A DNA stretch of 7,864 nt, taken from contig JAIOQD010000536.1 in the NCBI GenBank assembly GCA_021413595.1, forward strand, positions 1 through 7,864. Reading direction: 5' to 3'. This DNA is from Bacteroidota bacterium. Its GTDB lineage: Bacteria; Bacteroidota; Bacteroidia; 2-12-FULL-35-15. The number at the start of each line of letters is the position of its first letter. Position 1 is the stretch's first letter. Shown here one piece after another: positions 1 to 7,864 of the stretch. The notes under the pieces are model-generated. The model was given only the letters and a program-made list of their open reading frames with translations. It made no database searches and had not been told where the DNA came from. The position numbers and the translations under genes were made by a program.

Positions 1-1
1 A

Positions 2-730
2 TTTGAAGGTGTTTATAACGGTTTAAATGTGGGTAACATTGGTAGTACAACTATAACCGGATTAAGTAATCCGGGAAGCTATTACTTTAGAATGAGATCA
101 GGTAATGCCTGCGGTATTAGTGGTAATTCCAACACCCTGTATATGTTAACAGGTCCTCCGGGTTCTCCTAATACAACTAGTAATCCTGTAACAACCATTA
201 CTTGTAATTCCTTTGTTGCAACATGGGGAGGAGTAACTGGTGCCGGTACTTATTTCTTAGATGTTTCTGTTAGCCCAACATTTGTATCCTATGTTGGTAT
301 TTATCAGGATTTGAACGTTGGTGCACTAACTTCTTTTAATGTAACCGGTTTAACTCCTGGTACAACTTATTATTACAGGGTGCGTGCAGCCAGTGGATGC
401 GCTACAGGCTTAAATTCCAGTTCTGTAACAGTTAGTCTTGTAACTCCTTCTGCGCCTGTGCCGGCAGCAGCGAGTTCTATAAGTAATAGCAGCTTTACTG
501 CAAATTGGGCTTTGTCAGCAAACGCAACCACTTATTATATTGATGTGGCTACTGACCCTTTATTTAATAACGTTGTTACTGGTTATAATAGCTTGAATGT
601 AGGATATGTATCTTCCTATAGTATAACCGGATTAACTTCAGGCGTTACCTATTATTACAGAGTAAGGGCATCCAATAGTTGTGCTACCAGTTTAAACTCT
701 ACTCCAACCATAAGTTTAACTACATTATAA
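2..730 (+). CDS. C-terminal part of a fibronectin type III repeat surface/secreted protein (5' end outside window)
   Basis: The reading frame is open from base 2 and continues upstream, so this is the last 242 residues of a longer protein. The GTG at 29 lies inside a repeat and is not a real start. Three homologous units are visible, the first incomplete. Each carries an 'LNVG' strand, a 'TGL..G..YY' turn and a 'YY(Y/F)R(V/M)R' strand, followed by a Cys a few residues later. The YYxRxR motifs lie 96 and 94 residues apart, the usual size of a fibronectin III domain, and the second and third units have the early 'F.A.W' strand typical of the fold. The composition (Ser, Thr, Asn, Gly, Tyr) is that of an extracellular protein. 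The protein ends directly after the last domain strand ('ISLTTL'), and no type IX secretion C-terminal domain or membrane anchor follows. Adhesion or a spacer role is inference; no catalytic domain is visible in this part. Confidence 0.85.
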   Translation, partial: FEGVYNGLNVGNIGSTTITGLSNPGSYYFRMRSGNACGISGNSNTLYMLTGPPGSPNTTSNPVTTITCNSFVATWGGVTGAGTYFLDVSVSPTFVSYVGIYQDLNVGALTSFNVTGLTPGTTYYYRVRAASGCATGLNSSSVTVSLVTPSAPVPAAASSISNSSFTANWALSANATTYYIDVATDPLFNNVVTGYNSLNVGYVSSYSITGLTSGVTYYYRVRASNSCATSLNSTPTISLTTL

Positions 731-738
731 TTTATGAG

Positions 739-788
739 TCTCGCTATTTCACAATTGACCCCAAAAAGGTTTTTGAGGAATAGCGAGA
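739..788 (+). terminator. Hairpin after the fibronectin-repeat gene, possible terminator
   Basis: The 10-base arm TCTCGCTATT (739-748) is exactly complementary to AATAGCGAGA (779-788). Inside the 30-base loop a second small stem is possible (CAAAAA against TTTTTG). It begins 9 bases after the stop codon, which suits a transcription terminator. The downstream flank is A-rich rather than a clean T run, so intrinsic termination is uncertain. Confidence 0.45.
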
Positions 789-1131
789 TGAATAAAAAAT
801 AGAAAGCACTTACAATTAATTTTTCAATTTAATTTTCTGCACAACCAATATTTTAGGTTTATCAGATATGTGATTATTCAATTTTTAAAATAAAACAACT
901 CCAACATTTTGTAATTCTCTTTCACTCCGTTCATTTTTTTTTATTAGAAAGAGAGTTTAGGAATTTTATAAGGAACTTCGTATTTATAAATTTTCAGGGA
1001 CATTTTATATTTTCACTTTCAAGTTTTTAATAAAGTTCGTACCTTGCGAAGGATTTACGACTAATTGAAAGATATAGTAATACCATAACTCAATATGTTT
1101 TAGTTTAAGCCCGTAATTAGTGCGCAATAAT

Positions 1132-1177
1132 CTATAGGCTCGAAATGACTTAGTGCATGGTCATTTCGAGCCTGTAG
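1132..1177. repeat. Intergenic palindrome, 18-bp arms, GTCATTTCGAG type
   Basis: The arm at 1132-1149 pairs with 1160-1177 over 18 bases; the only imperfection is one T/G pair, and the loop is 10 bases. The arm core GTCAT..CGAGC is shared with the palindrome at 5036-5134, which suggests a dispersed intergenic repeat family. Similar GTCATTTCGAG-type palindromes are common between genes in Bacteroidota genomes (recollection, not searched here). It has no T run and lies 125 bases or more from the nearest start, so it is not an obvious terminator or operator. Confidence 0.65.
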
Positions 1178-1293
1178 AGAAAGTGTGGAGGTGGTTTGTA
1201 AATATGAAATTTGACTAATTTGAACTAGGTATTGGTATAAATGCTTTTGGTTTTGTTTTGGAAAGGCATCTTTTGGGATGATGATTTTACTGA

Positions 1294-3588
<2,295 letters not shown>

Positions 3589-3598
3589 TGATAATTAT

Positions 3599-3800
3599 TT
3601 ACTTTATTGAATTAGGCGCTTAATGAATAATGCAAACACTAATGCTTTATATCGCAACTTGTGCTGTCAGCCAGAGCTTGTAGAAGGATGTGCGTGGGGC
3701 TGCCTATATACTTCGACAGACTCAGTATAACATTCGTACGATTTAGCCTGAGTTCAGTTTAAATAATTATTTGTAAAGTGCCTAATTCAATTACTTTATT
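3599..3800. mobile_element. MITE-like non-coding element: terminal inverted repeats with flanking 10-bp direct repeat
   Basis: ATTGAATTAGGCGCTT (3606-3621) is the inverse complement of AAGTGCCTAATTCAAT (3776-3791), apart from one G/T pair. The 10-mer TTACTTTATT occurs in direct orientation immediately outside on both sides (3599-3608 and 3791-3800), partly overlapping the inverted arms. Short terminal inverted repeats, a flanking direct repeat and no coding sequence are the layout of a MITE. Against this, the region is AT-rich, the right copy overlaps the inverted arm by one base and the left by three, and no transposase is nearby. It could instead be a long-stem RNA or terminator structure after the fibre gene. 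Confidence 0.4.
3665..3732. repeat. Diverged palindrome of TGTCAgCCaGAGCTT type
   Basis: TGTCAGCCAGAGCTTGTAGAAG (3665-3686) has its imperfect inverse at 3711-3732 (CTTCGACAGACTCAGTATAACA), with roughly two thirds of positions matching. The left arm closely resembles the arm of the repeat at 5036-5134 (TGTCATCCCGAGCTT). It is a decayed copy of what looks like the same dispersed family, nested inside the inverted-repeat element. Confidence 0.5.
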
Positions 3801-3958
3801 TAAAATCCTTTTACTACGTTCAATCTCTCTTTATAATATTAGCACCTATTTAGTTCATAACTGTTACTTAGTTTTTTTTGTATCAGAAGCTAAAATACCC
3901 CAAAAGCGTAAGGTTGAATAATCTACAATAAGATTTATCAATGAACATGAATTTATTG

Positions 3959-3966
3959 TAATTTTG
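3959..3966 (+). promoter_or_regulatory. Bacteroidota-type -7 promoter box before pyrD
   Basis: TAATTTTG matches the TAnnTTTG consensus for the primary sigma factor of Bacteroidota and ends 25 bases before the pyrD ATG. No good TTG (-33) element was found at the expected distance, so the call rests on the box and its position. Confidence 0.45.
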
Positions 3967-3991
3967 GTGCTGAAATACATTACATAACTTT

Positions 3992-5026
3992 ATGTACAAA
4001 ATAATAATTAAACCAGTATTTTTCCTGTTTCAACCTGAAACAATTCACCATATCGTTTTTAAGTTCATTAAAATTTTTTCTGCAATTCCTGGCGTTTCAC
4101 AACTTATACGTATGGTTTATGTAGTAAACGATAATCGGTTGAAGGTTAAGTTATTAGGCTTAGAGTTTCCAAACCCTGTAGGCTTAGCTGCCGGCTTTGA
4201 TAAGGATGCAAAATTGTATGATGAATTAGGTAATTATGGTTTTGGTTTTATTGAGATAGGAACACTTACCCCAAAAGCACAACCGGGAAATGAGAGGCCC
4301 CGGATGTTTCGCCTACCGGAAGATGAAGCACTAATAAACCGTATGGGTTTTAATAATGGAGGGGTTGCAGCAGCGGTTGAGCGTTTAAAAAAACGTAAAA
4401 CAAAGATCATTATTGGTGGTAATATTGGTAAGAATAAAATTACTCCTAACGAAGAAGCAGAAAGTGATTATGAAAAATGTTTTGAAGCTTTGTTTGATCA
4501 TGTTGATTATTTTGCTGTGAATGTAAGTTCGCCTAATACACCAAATTTGCGTGCTTTGCAAGATAAAGAGCCACTGACAAAACTTTTAACCCGGATAAAG
4601 AACTTAAATTCTCAAAAAAGCAATCCTAAACCAATTCTTCTGAAAATTGCCCCTGATCTGAGTAATGATCAGTTGGATGATATAATAGATATTGTTAAAG
4701 AAACGAAAATTGATGGTATAATCGCCACTAATACCACTATATCTAGAGATGATCTCCAAACTCCCGCTTCCAAACTCCAAACTATCGGAGCCGGTGGCTT
4801 AAGTGGAAAACCATTAACAAAACGTTCAACAGAAGTTGTTAGATATTTAAGTACCAAATCTAATAAAGCATTTCCAATCATTGCTGTTGGTGGAATTCAT
4901 ACTGCGGAAGATGCAATTGAAAAACTAAAGGCAGGCGCTAGCTTGGTACAAATTTATACCGGGTTTATTTATGAAGGACCGGGAATAGCAAAACGGATCA
5001 ATAAAAAGCTTTTGAAGGCTTTATAA
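3992..5026 (+). CDS. pyrD: Dihydroorotate dehydrogenase (quinone), class 2
   Basis: It oxidises dihydroorotate to orotate in de novo pyrimidine synthesis, passing electrons through FMN to membrane quinone. At 344 residues it is of normal class 2 length. The N-terminal about 45 residues have the amphipathic helices ([10 protein letters not shown]) that dock class 2 enzymes to the membrane and form the quinone tunnel. The barrel follows: '[14 protein letters not shown]' (61-74), '[20 protein letters not shown]' (85-104), '[10 protein letters not shown]' (115-124), then '[11 protein letters not shown]' (177-187), where Ser180 aligns with the catalytic Ser of class 2 enzymes (Ser175 in E. coli). 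'LLKIAPD' (Lys218), 'ATNTT' (245-249), '[10 protein letters not shown]' (266-275) and 'YTGFIYEGP' (322-330) supply FMN-phosphate and substrate contacts. All key residues are present. It stands alone with its own promoter-like box; no other pyr gene is in the window. Confidence 0.96.
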   Translation: MYKIIIKPVFFLFQPETIHHIVFKFIKIFSAIPGVSQLIRMVYVVNDNRLKVKLLGLEFPNPVGLAAGFDKDAKLYDELGNYGFGFIEIGTLTPKAQPGNERPRMFRLPEDEALINRMGFNNGGVAAAVERLKKRKTKIIIGGNIGKNKITPNEEAESDYEKCFEALFDHVDYFAVNVSSPNTPNLRALQDKEPLTKLLTRIKNLNSQKSNPKPILLKIAPDLSNDQLDDIIDIVKETKIDGIIATNTTISRDDLQTPASKLQTIGAGGLSGKPLTKRSTEVVRYLSTKSNKAFPIIAVGGIHTAEDAIEKLKAGASLVQIYTGFIYEGPGIAKRINKKLLKAL

Positions 5027-5035
5027 TCATTGGTA

Positions 5036-5134
5036 TGTCATCCCGATTGGCTTTTGCCAAGAGGGATCTTGTCAAATAAAGAGGCATTTGTCATTATTTA
5101 AAAACAAGATCCCTAGCAAAAGCTCGGGATGACA
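5036..5134. repeat. Bipartite palindromic intergenic repeat with side hairpins
   Basis: TGTCATCCCGA (5036-5046) pairs exactly with TCGGGATGACA (5124-5134), and GGGATCTTGT (5063-5072) with ACAAGATCCC (5104-5113). Between the two paired blocks each arm holds its own small palindrome: TTGGCTTTTGCCAA on the left and AGCAAAAGCT on the right. It starts 10 bases after the pyrD stop and could end pyrD transcription, but it has no T run right after the stem. It resembles dispersed TGTCATCCCGAGC palindromes found between genes in Bacteroidota (recollection). Confidence 0.65.
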
Positions 5135-5179
5135 CTAGGCGTTATTTTTTTATCATAATTTCTAATAAAACGAAGTATT

Positions 5180-6031
5180 ATGAAACTAATTGAATGTCCA
5201 CGTGATGCAATGCAAGGCATCCATGAATTTATACCAACTGAAAAAAAAGTTGAGTATATTAATTCATTGCTAAAAGCCGGATTTGATACTGTTGATTTCG
5301 GAAGTTTCGTTTCCCCACAAGCGATTCCTCAAATGCGAGATACTGCCTATGTATTGGAGCAATTGGATCTAAGTGCTACCACTTCCAAATTACTTGCAAT
5401 TATTGCCAATGTTCGCGGTGCGCAAGATGCGGTTGAATTTGAAGAGATCAGTTATTTGGGTTTTCCATTTTCTATTTCCGAAACATTTCAGCAACGCAAC
5501 ACCAATTCCTCTATTGCCGAATCCTTGCTAAGAGTGGAAGAAATTCAGGATCTGTGTGTAAGAAACAGAAAGGAACTGGTTGTTTATATTTCAATGGCTT
5601 TTGGTAACCCTTATGGCGATGAATGGAGCAGCGACATAGCCATTTTATGGACCAAACGATTGGCTAAGATGGGAATTAAGATCATTGCATTGTCTGACAC
5701 TATTGGTGTTTCTAACCCAGAGAATATTTCATTTTTATTTTCAAAATTGGTTCCTGAATTTCCGGGGATTGAAATAGGGGCGCATTTACATACCACACCG
5801 GATACCTGGGAAGAGAAAATAAATGCTGCATATACGAGTGGTTGTCGTAGATTTGACAGTGCTATTAAAGGCTACGGTGGCTGCCCTATGGCTACCGATA
5901 AATTAACGGGAAATATGGCAACAGAAAACCTATTGAGCTATTTTCGTAAAAAAAATATCCCAACAGGTATTGATGAAAAGGCATTTGCTGAGGCATTGTT
6001 ATTATCAGGAAGTATATTTCCCAAAGAATAA
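5180..6031 (+). CDS. Hydroxymethylglutaryl-CoA lyase-like enzyme (DRE-TIM metallolyase)
   Basis: Predicted to split HMG-CoA into acetyl-CoA and acetoacetate, the last step of leucine breakdown, as a cytosolic metal-dependent TIM barrel. Its 283 residues are near the usual 300. Metal and catalytic residues of the family can be placed: Arg8-Asp9 in 'CPRDAMQ', His202 and His204 in 'GAHLHTTPD', Asn245 in 'TGNMATEN', Glu249, and the active-site loop Cys235 in 'GYGGCP'. 'GSFVSPQAIPQM' and 'LSDTIG' are also family hallmarks. Differences from well-studied lyases are 'PRDAMQG' for PRDGLQNE, 'GYGGCPM' for GLGGCPY, and Asp39 where a Glu is usual. It may therefore be a Bacteroidota subfamily, and a related 3-hydroxyacyl-CoA lyase is possible. 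The ATG at 5180 fits the conserved start of the barrel. The following genes also suggest acyl-CoA or lipid metabolism. Confidence 0.82.
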   Translation: MKLIECPRDAMQGIHEFIPTEKKVEYINSLLKAGFDTVDFGSFVSPQAIPQMRDTAYVLEQLDLSATTSKLLAIIANVRGAQDAVEFEEISYLGFPFSISETFQQRNTNSSIAESLLRVEEIQDLCVRNRKELVVYISMAFGNPYGDEWSSDIAILWTKRLAKMGIKIIALSDTIGVSNPENISFLFSKLVPEFPGIEIGAHLHTTPDTWEEKINAAYTSGCRRFDSAIKGYGGCPMATDKLTGNMATENLLSYFRKKNIPTGIDEKAFAEALLLSGSIFPKE

Positions 6032-6050
6032 CAATAAAATAATTAATCAA

Positions 6051-6120
6051 TAGGCAATTGACAATTTAAGAAGTAGGCAATTTAACAAACACAGATTCGT
6101 AAATTCGTAAACATTCGTTA
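6051..6120 (+). repeat. Short direct repeats before the DUF4442 gene
   Basis: TAGGCAATT occurs at 6051-6059 and 6074-6082. ATTCGTAA occurs at 6095-6102 and 6103-6110, with a near copy ATTCGTTA at 6113-6120, 12 bases before the start codon. They fill most of the 101-base gap. They could be a regulatory or slippage-prone leader; no protein site was recognised. Confidence 0.5.
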
Positions 6121-6132
6121 TCCATAATCCAC

Positions 6133-6612
6133 ATGAGCGCTACCAAATTTCAAAAACTGATCACCAATCCTTTTTTATTCCGATTGTATCTATTAAAAAA
6201 ATTGCCCTTGGCATTTATTGCAGGATTGAGAGTAAAAGAACTGAGTGAGGAAAGAGCAGTTACAACGGTGAAATATGGTTGGTTGACTCAAAACCCTTTC
6301 CGTTCCATGTATTTTGCATGTCTTTCTATGGCAGCAGAAATGTCAACGGGACTGTTGGTGCTTAACGGTGTTTATAATTCCAAACCTGCGATTTCTATGC
6401 TGATCATAAAAAATCAGGCAATTTATCATAAAAAAGCCATTGGAAACATCACTTTTACCTGTTCTGATGGCAATTTGATCAATACACTTATCAATAAAGC
6501 AAAAGTAAGCGGAGAAAGCGTTTTAGTAGATACAACTTCCATTGGAAAAGACGAAGCAGGGGATGTGGTGGCTGAATTCACATTTACATGGTCGATGAAG
6601 GCAAAAAATTAG
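6133..6612 (+). CDS. DUF4442 protein, hotdog-fold thioesterase-like
   Basis: This 159-residue cytosolic protein matches, by recognition, the DUF4442 family, which is related to hotdog acyl-CoA thioesterases of the PaaI/YiiD type. Typical features are the N-terminal 'NPFLFRLYLLKKLPLAFIAGLRV' helix and strand (12-34), 'TQNPFRSMYFA' (52-62) leading into the long central helix with 'AAEMSTG' (67-73), and a C-terminal strand 'VVAEFTFTW' (145-153). Hotdog enzymes act as dimers on acyl-CoA or acyl-ACP thioesters. The substrate is unknown here, and many DUF4442 proteins are uncharacterised. Its place between an HMG-CoA lyase-like gene and a fatty acid desaturase agrees with a role in acyl-thioester metabolism, but that is inference. 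The ATG at 6133 gives the normal family N terminus. Confidence 0.8.
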   Translation: MSATKFQKLITNPFLFRLYLLKKLPLAFIAGLRVKELSEERAVTTVKYGWLTQNPFRSMYFACLSMAAEMSTGLLVLNGVYNSKPAISMLIIKNQAIYHKKAIGNITFTCSDGNLINTLINKAKVSGESVLVDTTSIGKDEAGDVVAEFTFTWSMKAKN

Positions 6613-6667
6613 GAATTATTAACAGTCCTGAATGAAAACTATAACAATCTGGCATCTTTTTTATCGT

Positions 6668-6675
6668 TACCTTTG
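6668..6675 (+). promoter_or_regulatory. Bacteroidota-type -7 promoter box before the desaturase gene
   Basis: TACCTTTG matches TAnnTTTG exactly and ends 23 bases before the desaturase ATG, almost the same distance as the box before pyrD. No clear TTG (-33) element is present upstream. It suggests the desaturase can be transcribed separately from the DUF4442 gene. Confidence 0.45.
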
Positions 6676-6698
6676 AGCATTCACCAACACAAATTATA

Positions 6699-7763
6699 AT
6701 GCAAAAGGTTAGTTTTAATAATAAAAATAGCGTTTTTTTTAATGCTTTAAAAGAAAAGGTTGATACTTATTTTAAGTCGAACAATATAAAACAAACAGGT
6801 AACTATAAATTATATTTTAAAACAGCATTTCTTATCTCCACAGCTGTTGCACTTTACACTATATTGGTTATCTATACCCCTACAGCCTGGCTGTCGATCT
6901 TATTATCCTGCTTGATGGGGATTAACCTTGCTGCAATTGGTTTTAATGTTATGCACGATGGTGCACATGGAAGTTTTTCACAAAAATCATGGGTAAATGA
7001 TTTGATGGGTTATTCATTAAACGCAATGGGTGGCAGTGTTTATTTATGGAAGTATAAACATAATGTGAATCACCATTCATTTACCAATATTGAAGGTATG
7101 GATGATGATATTGACATCAAACCATGGATAAGAGTTCATAGTGACCAAAAGAAATACTGGTTTCACCGTTTTCAACATATATATTGGGTGGGTTTGTATG
7201 GAGTAACTTACCTATTATGGATTTTTGTACAGGATTTCACAAAATATTTTAGCGGTAAAATTGGGGAAACACCTTTCCGGAAGATGGATGTTAAAGAACA
7301 TTTCATTTTTTGGATAAGCAAGCTGCTTTATATTGGAGCTTTTATTGTGGTTCCCATCTTTAGTGTTGGTTTAATTGAAACTGTAATTGGTTATTTAGTG
7401 ATTTCGTTTGTATGCGGGTTCATTATTGCGGTGGTATTTCAATTGGCTCACATTGTGGAGGATGCCCAGTTTTCAACTCCAGATAAAGAAATTTTTAAAA
7501 TTGACGAGGAGTGGGCTGTACACCAAATAAAAACAACAGCGAATTTTGCGACCAAGAGTAAAATTGTTTCCTGGCTTACCGGAGGACTAAATTTTCAGGT
7601 AGAGCATCATTTATTCCCTCGTATCAGTCATATTCACTACCCGAAAATCAGCCAGTTTGTTCGTGAAACTTGTGAGCAGTTTAATATTGCTTATTTGGAA
7701 TACCCAACGGTATTAAGTGCAGTGCGTTCGCATGTGGTTCATTTAAAGCATGTTGGGAGGTGA
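6699..7763 (+). CDS. Membrane fatty acid desaturase (acyl-lipid/front-end type)
   Basis: This is an integral membrane di-iron enzyme that introduces a double bond into acyl chains using O2 and reduced electron carriers. All three histidine boxes are present: HDGAH (86-90), HNVNHH (121-126) and QVEHH (300-304). The third box starting with Gln rather than His is typical of front-end (delta-5/delta-6-like) and linoleoyl-CoA-type desaturases. His251 and His275 are further candidate metal ligands. Hydrophobic segments lie around 42-60, 64-82, 159-178, 203-225 and 226-250. There is no cytochrome b5 domain, so electrons must come from a separate ferredoxin or cytochrome. The length of 354 residues is normal for bacterial members. 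The probable role is membrane fluidity or unsaturated lipid synthesis; the exact position desaturated cannot be read. The last six codons fall inside the terminal palindrome, so the end of the protein depends on that sequence being correct. Confidence 0.92.
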   Translation: MQKVSFNNKNSVFFNALKEKVDTYFKSNNIKQTGNYKLYFKTAFLISTAVALYTILVIYTPTAWLSILLSCLMGINLAAIGFNVMHDGAHGSFSQKSWVNDLMGYSLNAMGGSVYLWKYKHNVNHHSFTNIEGMDDDIDIKPWIRVHSDQKKYWFHRFQHIYWVGLYGVTYLLWIFVQDFTKYFSGKIGETPFRKMDVKEHFIFWISKLLYIGAFIVVPIFSVGLIETVIGYLVISFVCGFIIAVVFQLAHIVEDAQFSTPDKEIFKIDEEWAVHQIKTTANFATKSKIVSWLTGGLNFQVEHHLFPRISHIHYPKISQFVRETCEQFNIAYLEYPTVLSAVRSHVVHLKHVGR

Positions 7764-7864
7764 TTTTTCAACAGAGATTATTTTAGATTAAAAAAGGAAC
7801 TCAATTGAGTTCCTTTTTTAATCTAAAATAATCTCTGTTGAAAAATCACCTCCCAACATGCTTT
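7745..7864. repeat. Perfect 120-base palindrome at the window edge (60-base arms)
   Basis: Bases 7745-7804 are the exact inverse complement of 7805-7864, with no mismatch and no loop; the symmetry centre is TCAA|TTGA. The left arm includes the desaturase's last six codons and stop. The right arm merely repeats these in reverse and runs into the end of the window. Perfect symmetry through coding sequence is best explained by a fold-back at a contig end. An inverted duplicate of the gene or a hairpin-capped DNA end are less likely. Confidence 0.9.
7790..7819. terminator. Rho-independent terminator core after the desaturase gene
   Basis: AAAAAAGGAACTC (7790-7802) faces GAGTTCCTTTTTT (7807-7819) across AATT, giving a GGAACTC stem followed by six T, 26 bases after the stop codon. 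The A run on the other side would make it bidirectional. It is the likely genuine part of the larger palindrome, but its right half lies in the suspect arm. Confidence 0.6.

Larger units (their letters stand above)
3589..3991. other. 403-base intergenic region holding an inverted-repeat element and the pyrD promoter region
   Basis: No gene was recognised on either strand. The first half is occupied by an element bounded by inverted repeats (3606-3791), with an older palindrome inside it. The second half is AT-rich and ends with a Bacteroidota-type -7 box at 3959-3966 before pyrD. Confidence 0.7.

Noticed and set aside
29..31. GTG as start codon of the first gene
   Set aside because: The frame is open to the left edge, and the residues before it (NGLN) complete the conserved LNVG repeat motif seen in the next two domains, so the gene begins upstream of the window.
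4669..4881. Minus-strand open frame within pyrD
   Set aside because: It lies wholly inside the conserved, confidently identified pyrD gene and shows no domain.
5156..5163. TAATTTCT as a promoter box for the HMG-CoA lyase-like gene
   Set aside because: It differs from TAnnTTTG at the two last positions and no -33 element is present; too weak to list.
5611..5796. Minus-strand open frame within the HMG-CoA lyase-like gene
   Set aside because: It is short, fully overlaps a conserved gene, and has no recognisable product.
6095..6120. ATTCGTAA repeats as replication-origin iterons
   Set aside because: There are only three short copies in an ordinary intergenic gap, with no replication gene, AT-rich unwinding block or DnaA box recognised.

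Overview
The window looks like chromosomal DNA of a member of the Bacteroidota, probably a Chitinophagales/Sphingobacteriales-type bacterium. This is inferred from four things: low-GC sequence, starts without a clear Shine-Dalgarno, two TAnnTTTG boxes (the Bacteroidota -7 promoter element) 23-25 bases before ATGs, and gene types typical of the phylum. All genes read on the + strand. No tRNA, rRNA, CRISPR array, transposase or phage structural operon was seen.

Layout. (1) Bases 2-730 are the 3' end of a large secreted or surface protein built of fibronectin-III-like repeats; its start lies upstream of the window. (2) Bases 731-1302 are non-coding, AT-rich, and hold two hairpins. (3) Bases 1327-3588 encode a modular surface fibre: signal peptide, Bacteroidota N-terminal collar-like segment, about 260 residues of Gly-X-Thr collagen-like sequence, ten YadA-head-like repeats, and a C-terminal S74 self-cleaving chaperone with a coiled coil. 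(4) Bases 3589-3991 are non-coding and hold a terminal-inverted-repeat element flanked by a 10-bp direct repeat. (5) Bases 3992-7763 carry four metabolic genes in a row: quinone-linked dihydroorotate dehydrogenase (pyrD), a hydroxymethylglutaryl-CoA lyase-like enzyme, a DUF4442 hotdog protein and a three-His-box membrane fatty acid desaturase. (6) The last 120 bases form a perfect palindrome running to the window edge.

How the genes work together. The first two genes are both extracellular, repeat-built proteins and suggest a cell-surface region. The last three concern acyl-CoA or lipid metabolism (HMG-CoA cleavage, a possible thioesterase, acyl-chain desaturation). pyrD is a pyrimidine biosynthesis gene that is separated from them by a palindromic repeat. 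Gaps of 86-153 bases and a separate promoter-like box before the desaturase argue against a tight operon.

The most notable non-genic signals are: a family of three diverged intergenic palindromes sharing a TGTCAnCCnGAGCTT-like arm; the MITE-like element at 3599-3800; the 87-bp tandem repeat inside the collagen region, which places a one-residue break in the Gly-X-Y register every 29 residues; and the 60-bp-arm fold-back at the right end. The fold-back is most likely an assembly artefact seeded by a real terminator. I found no convincing new multi-gene system here.
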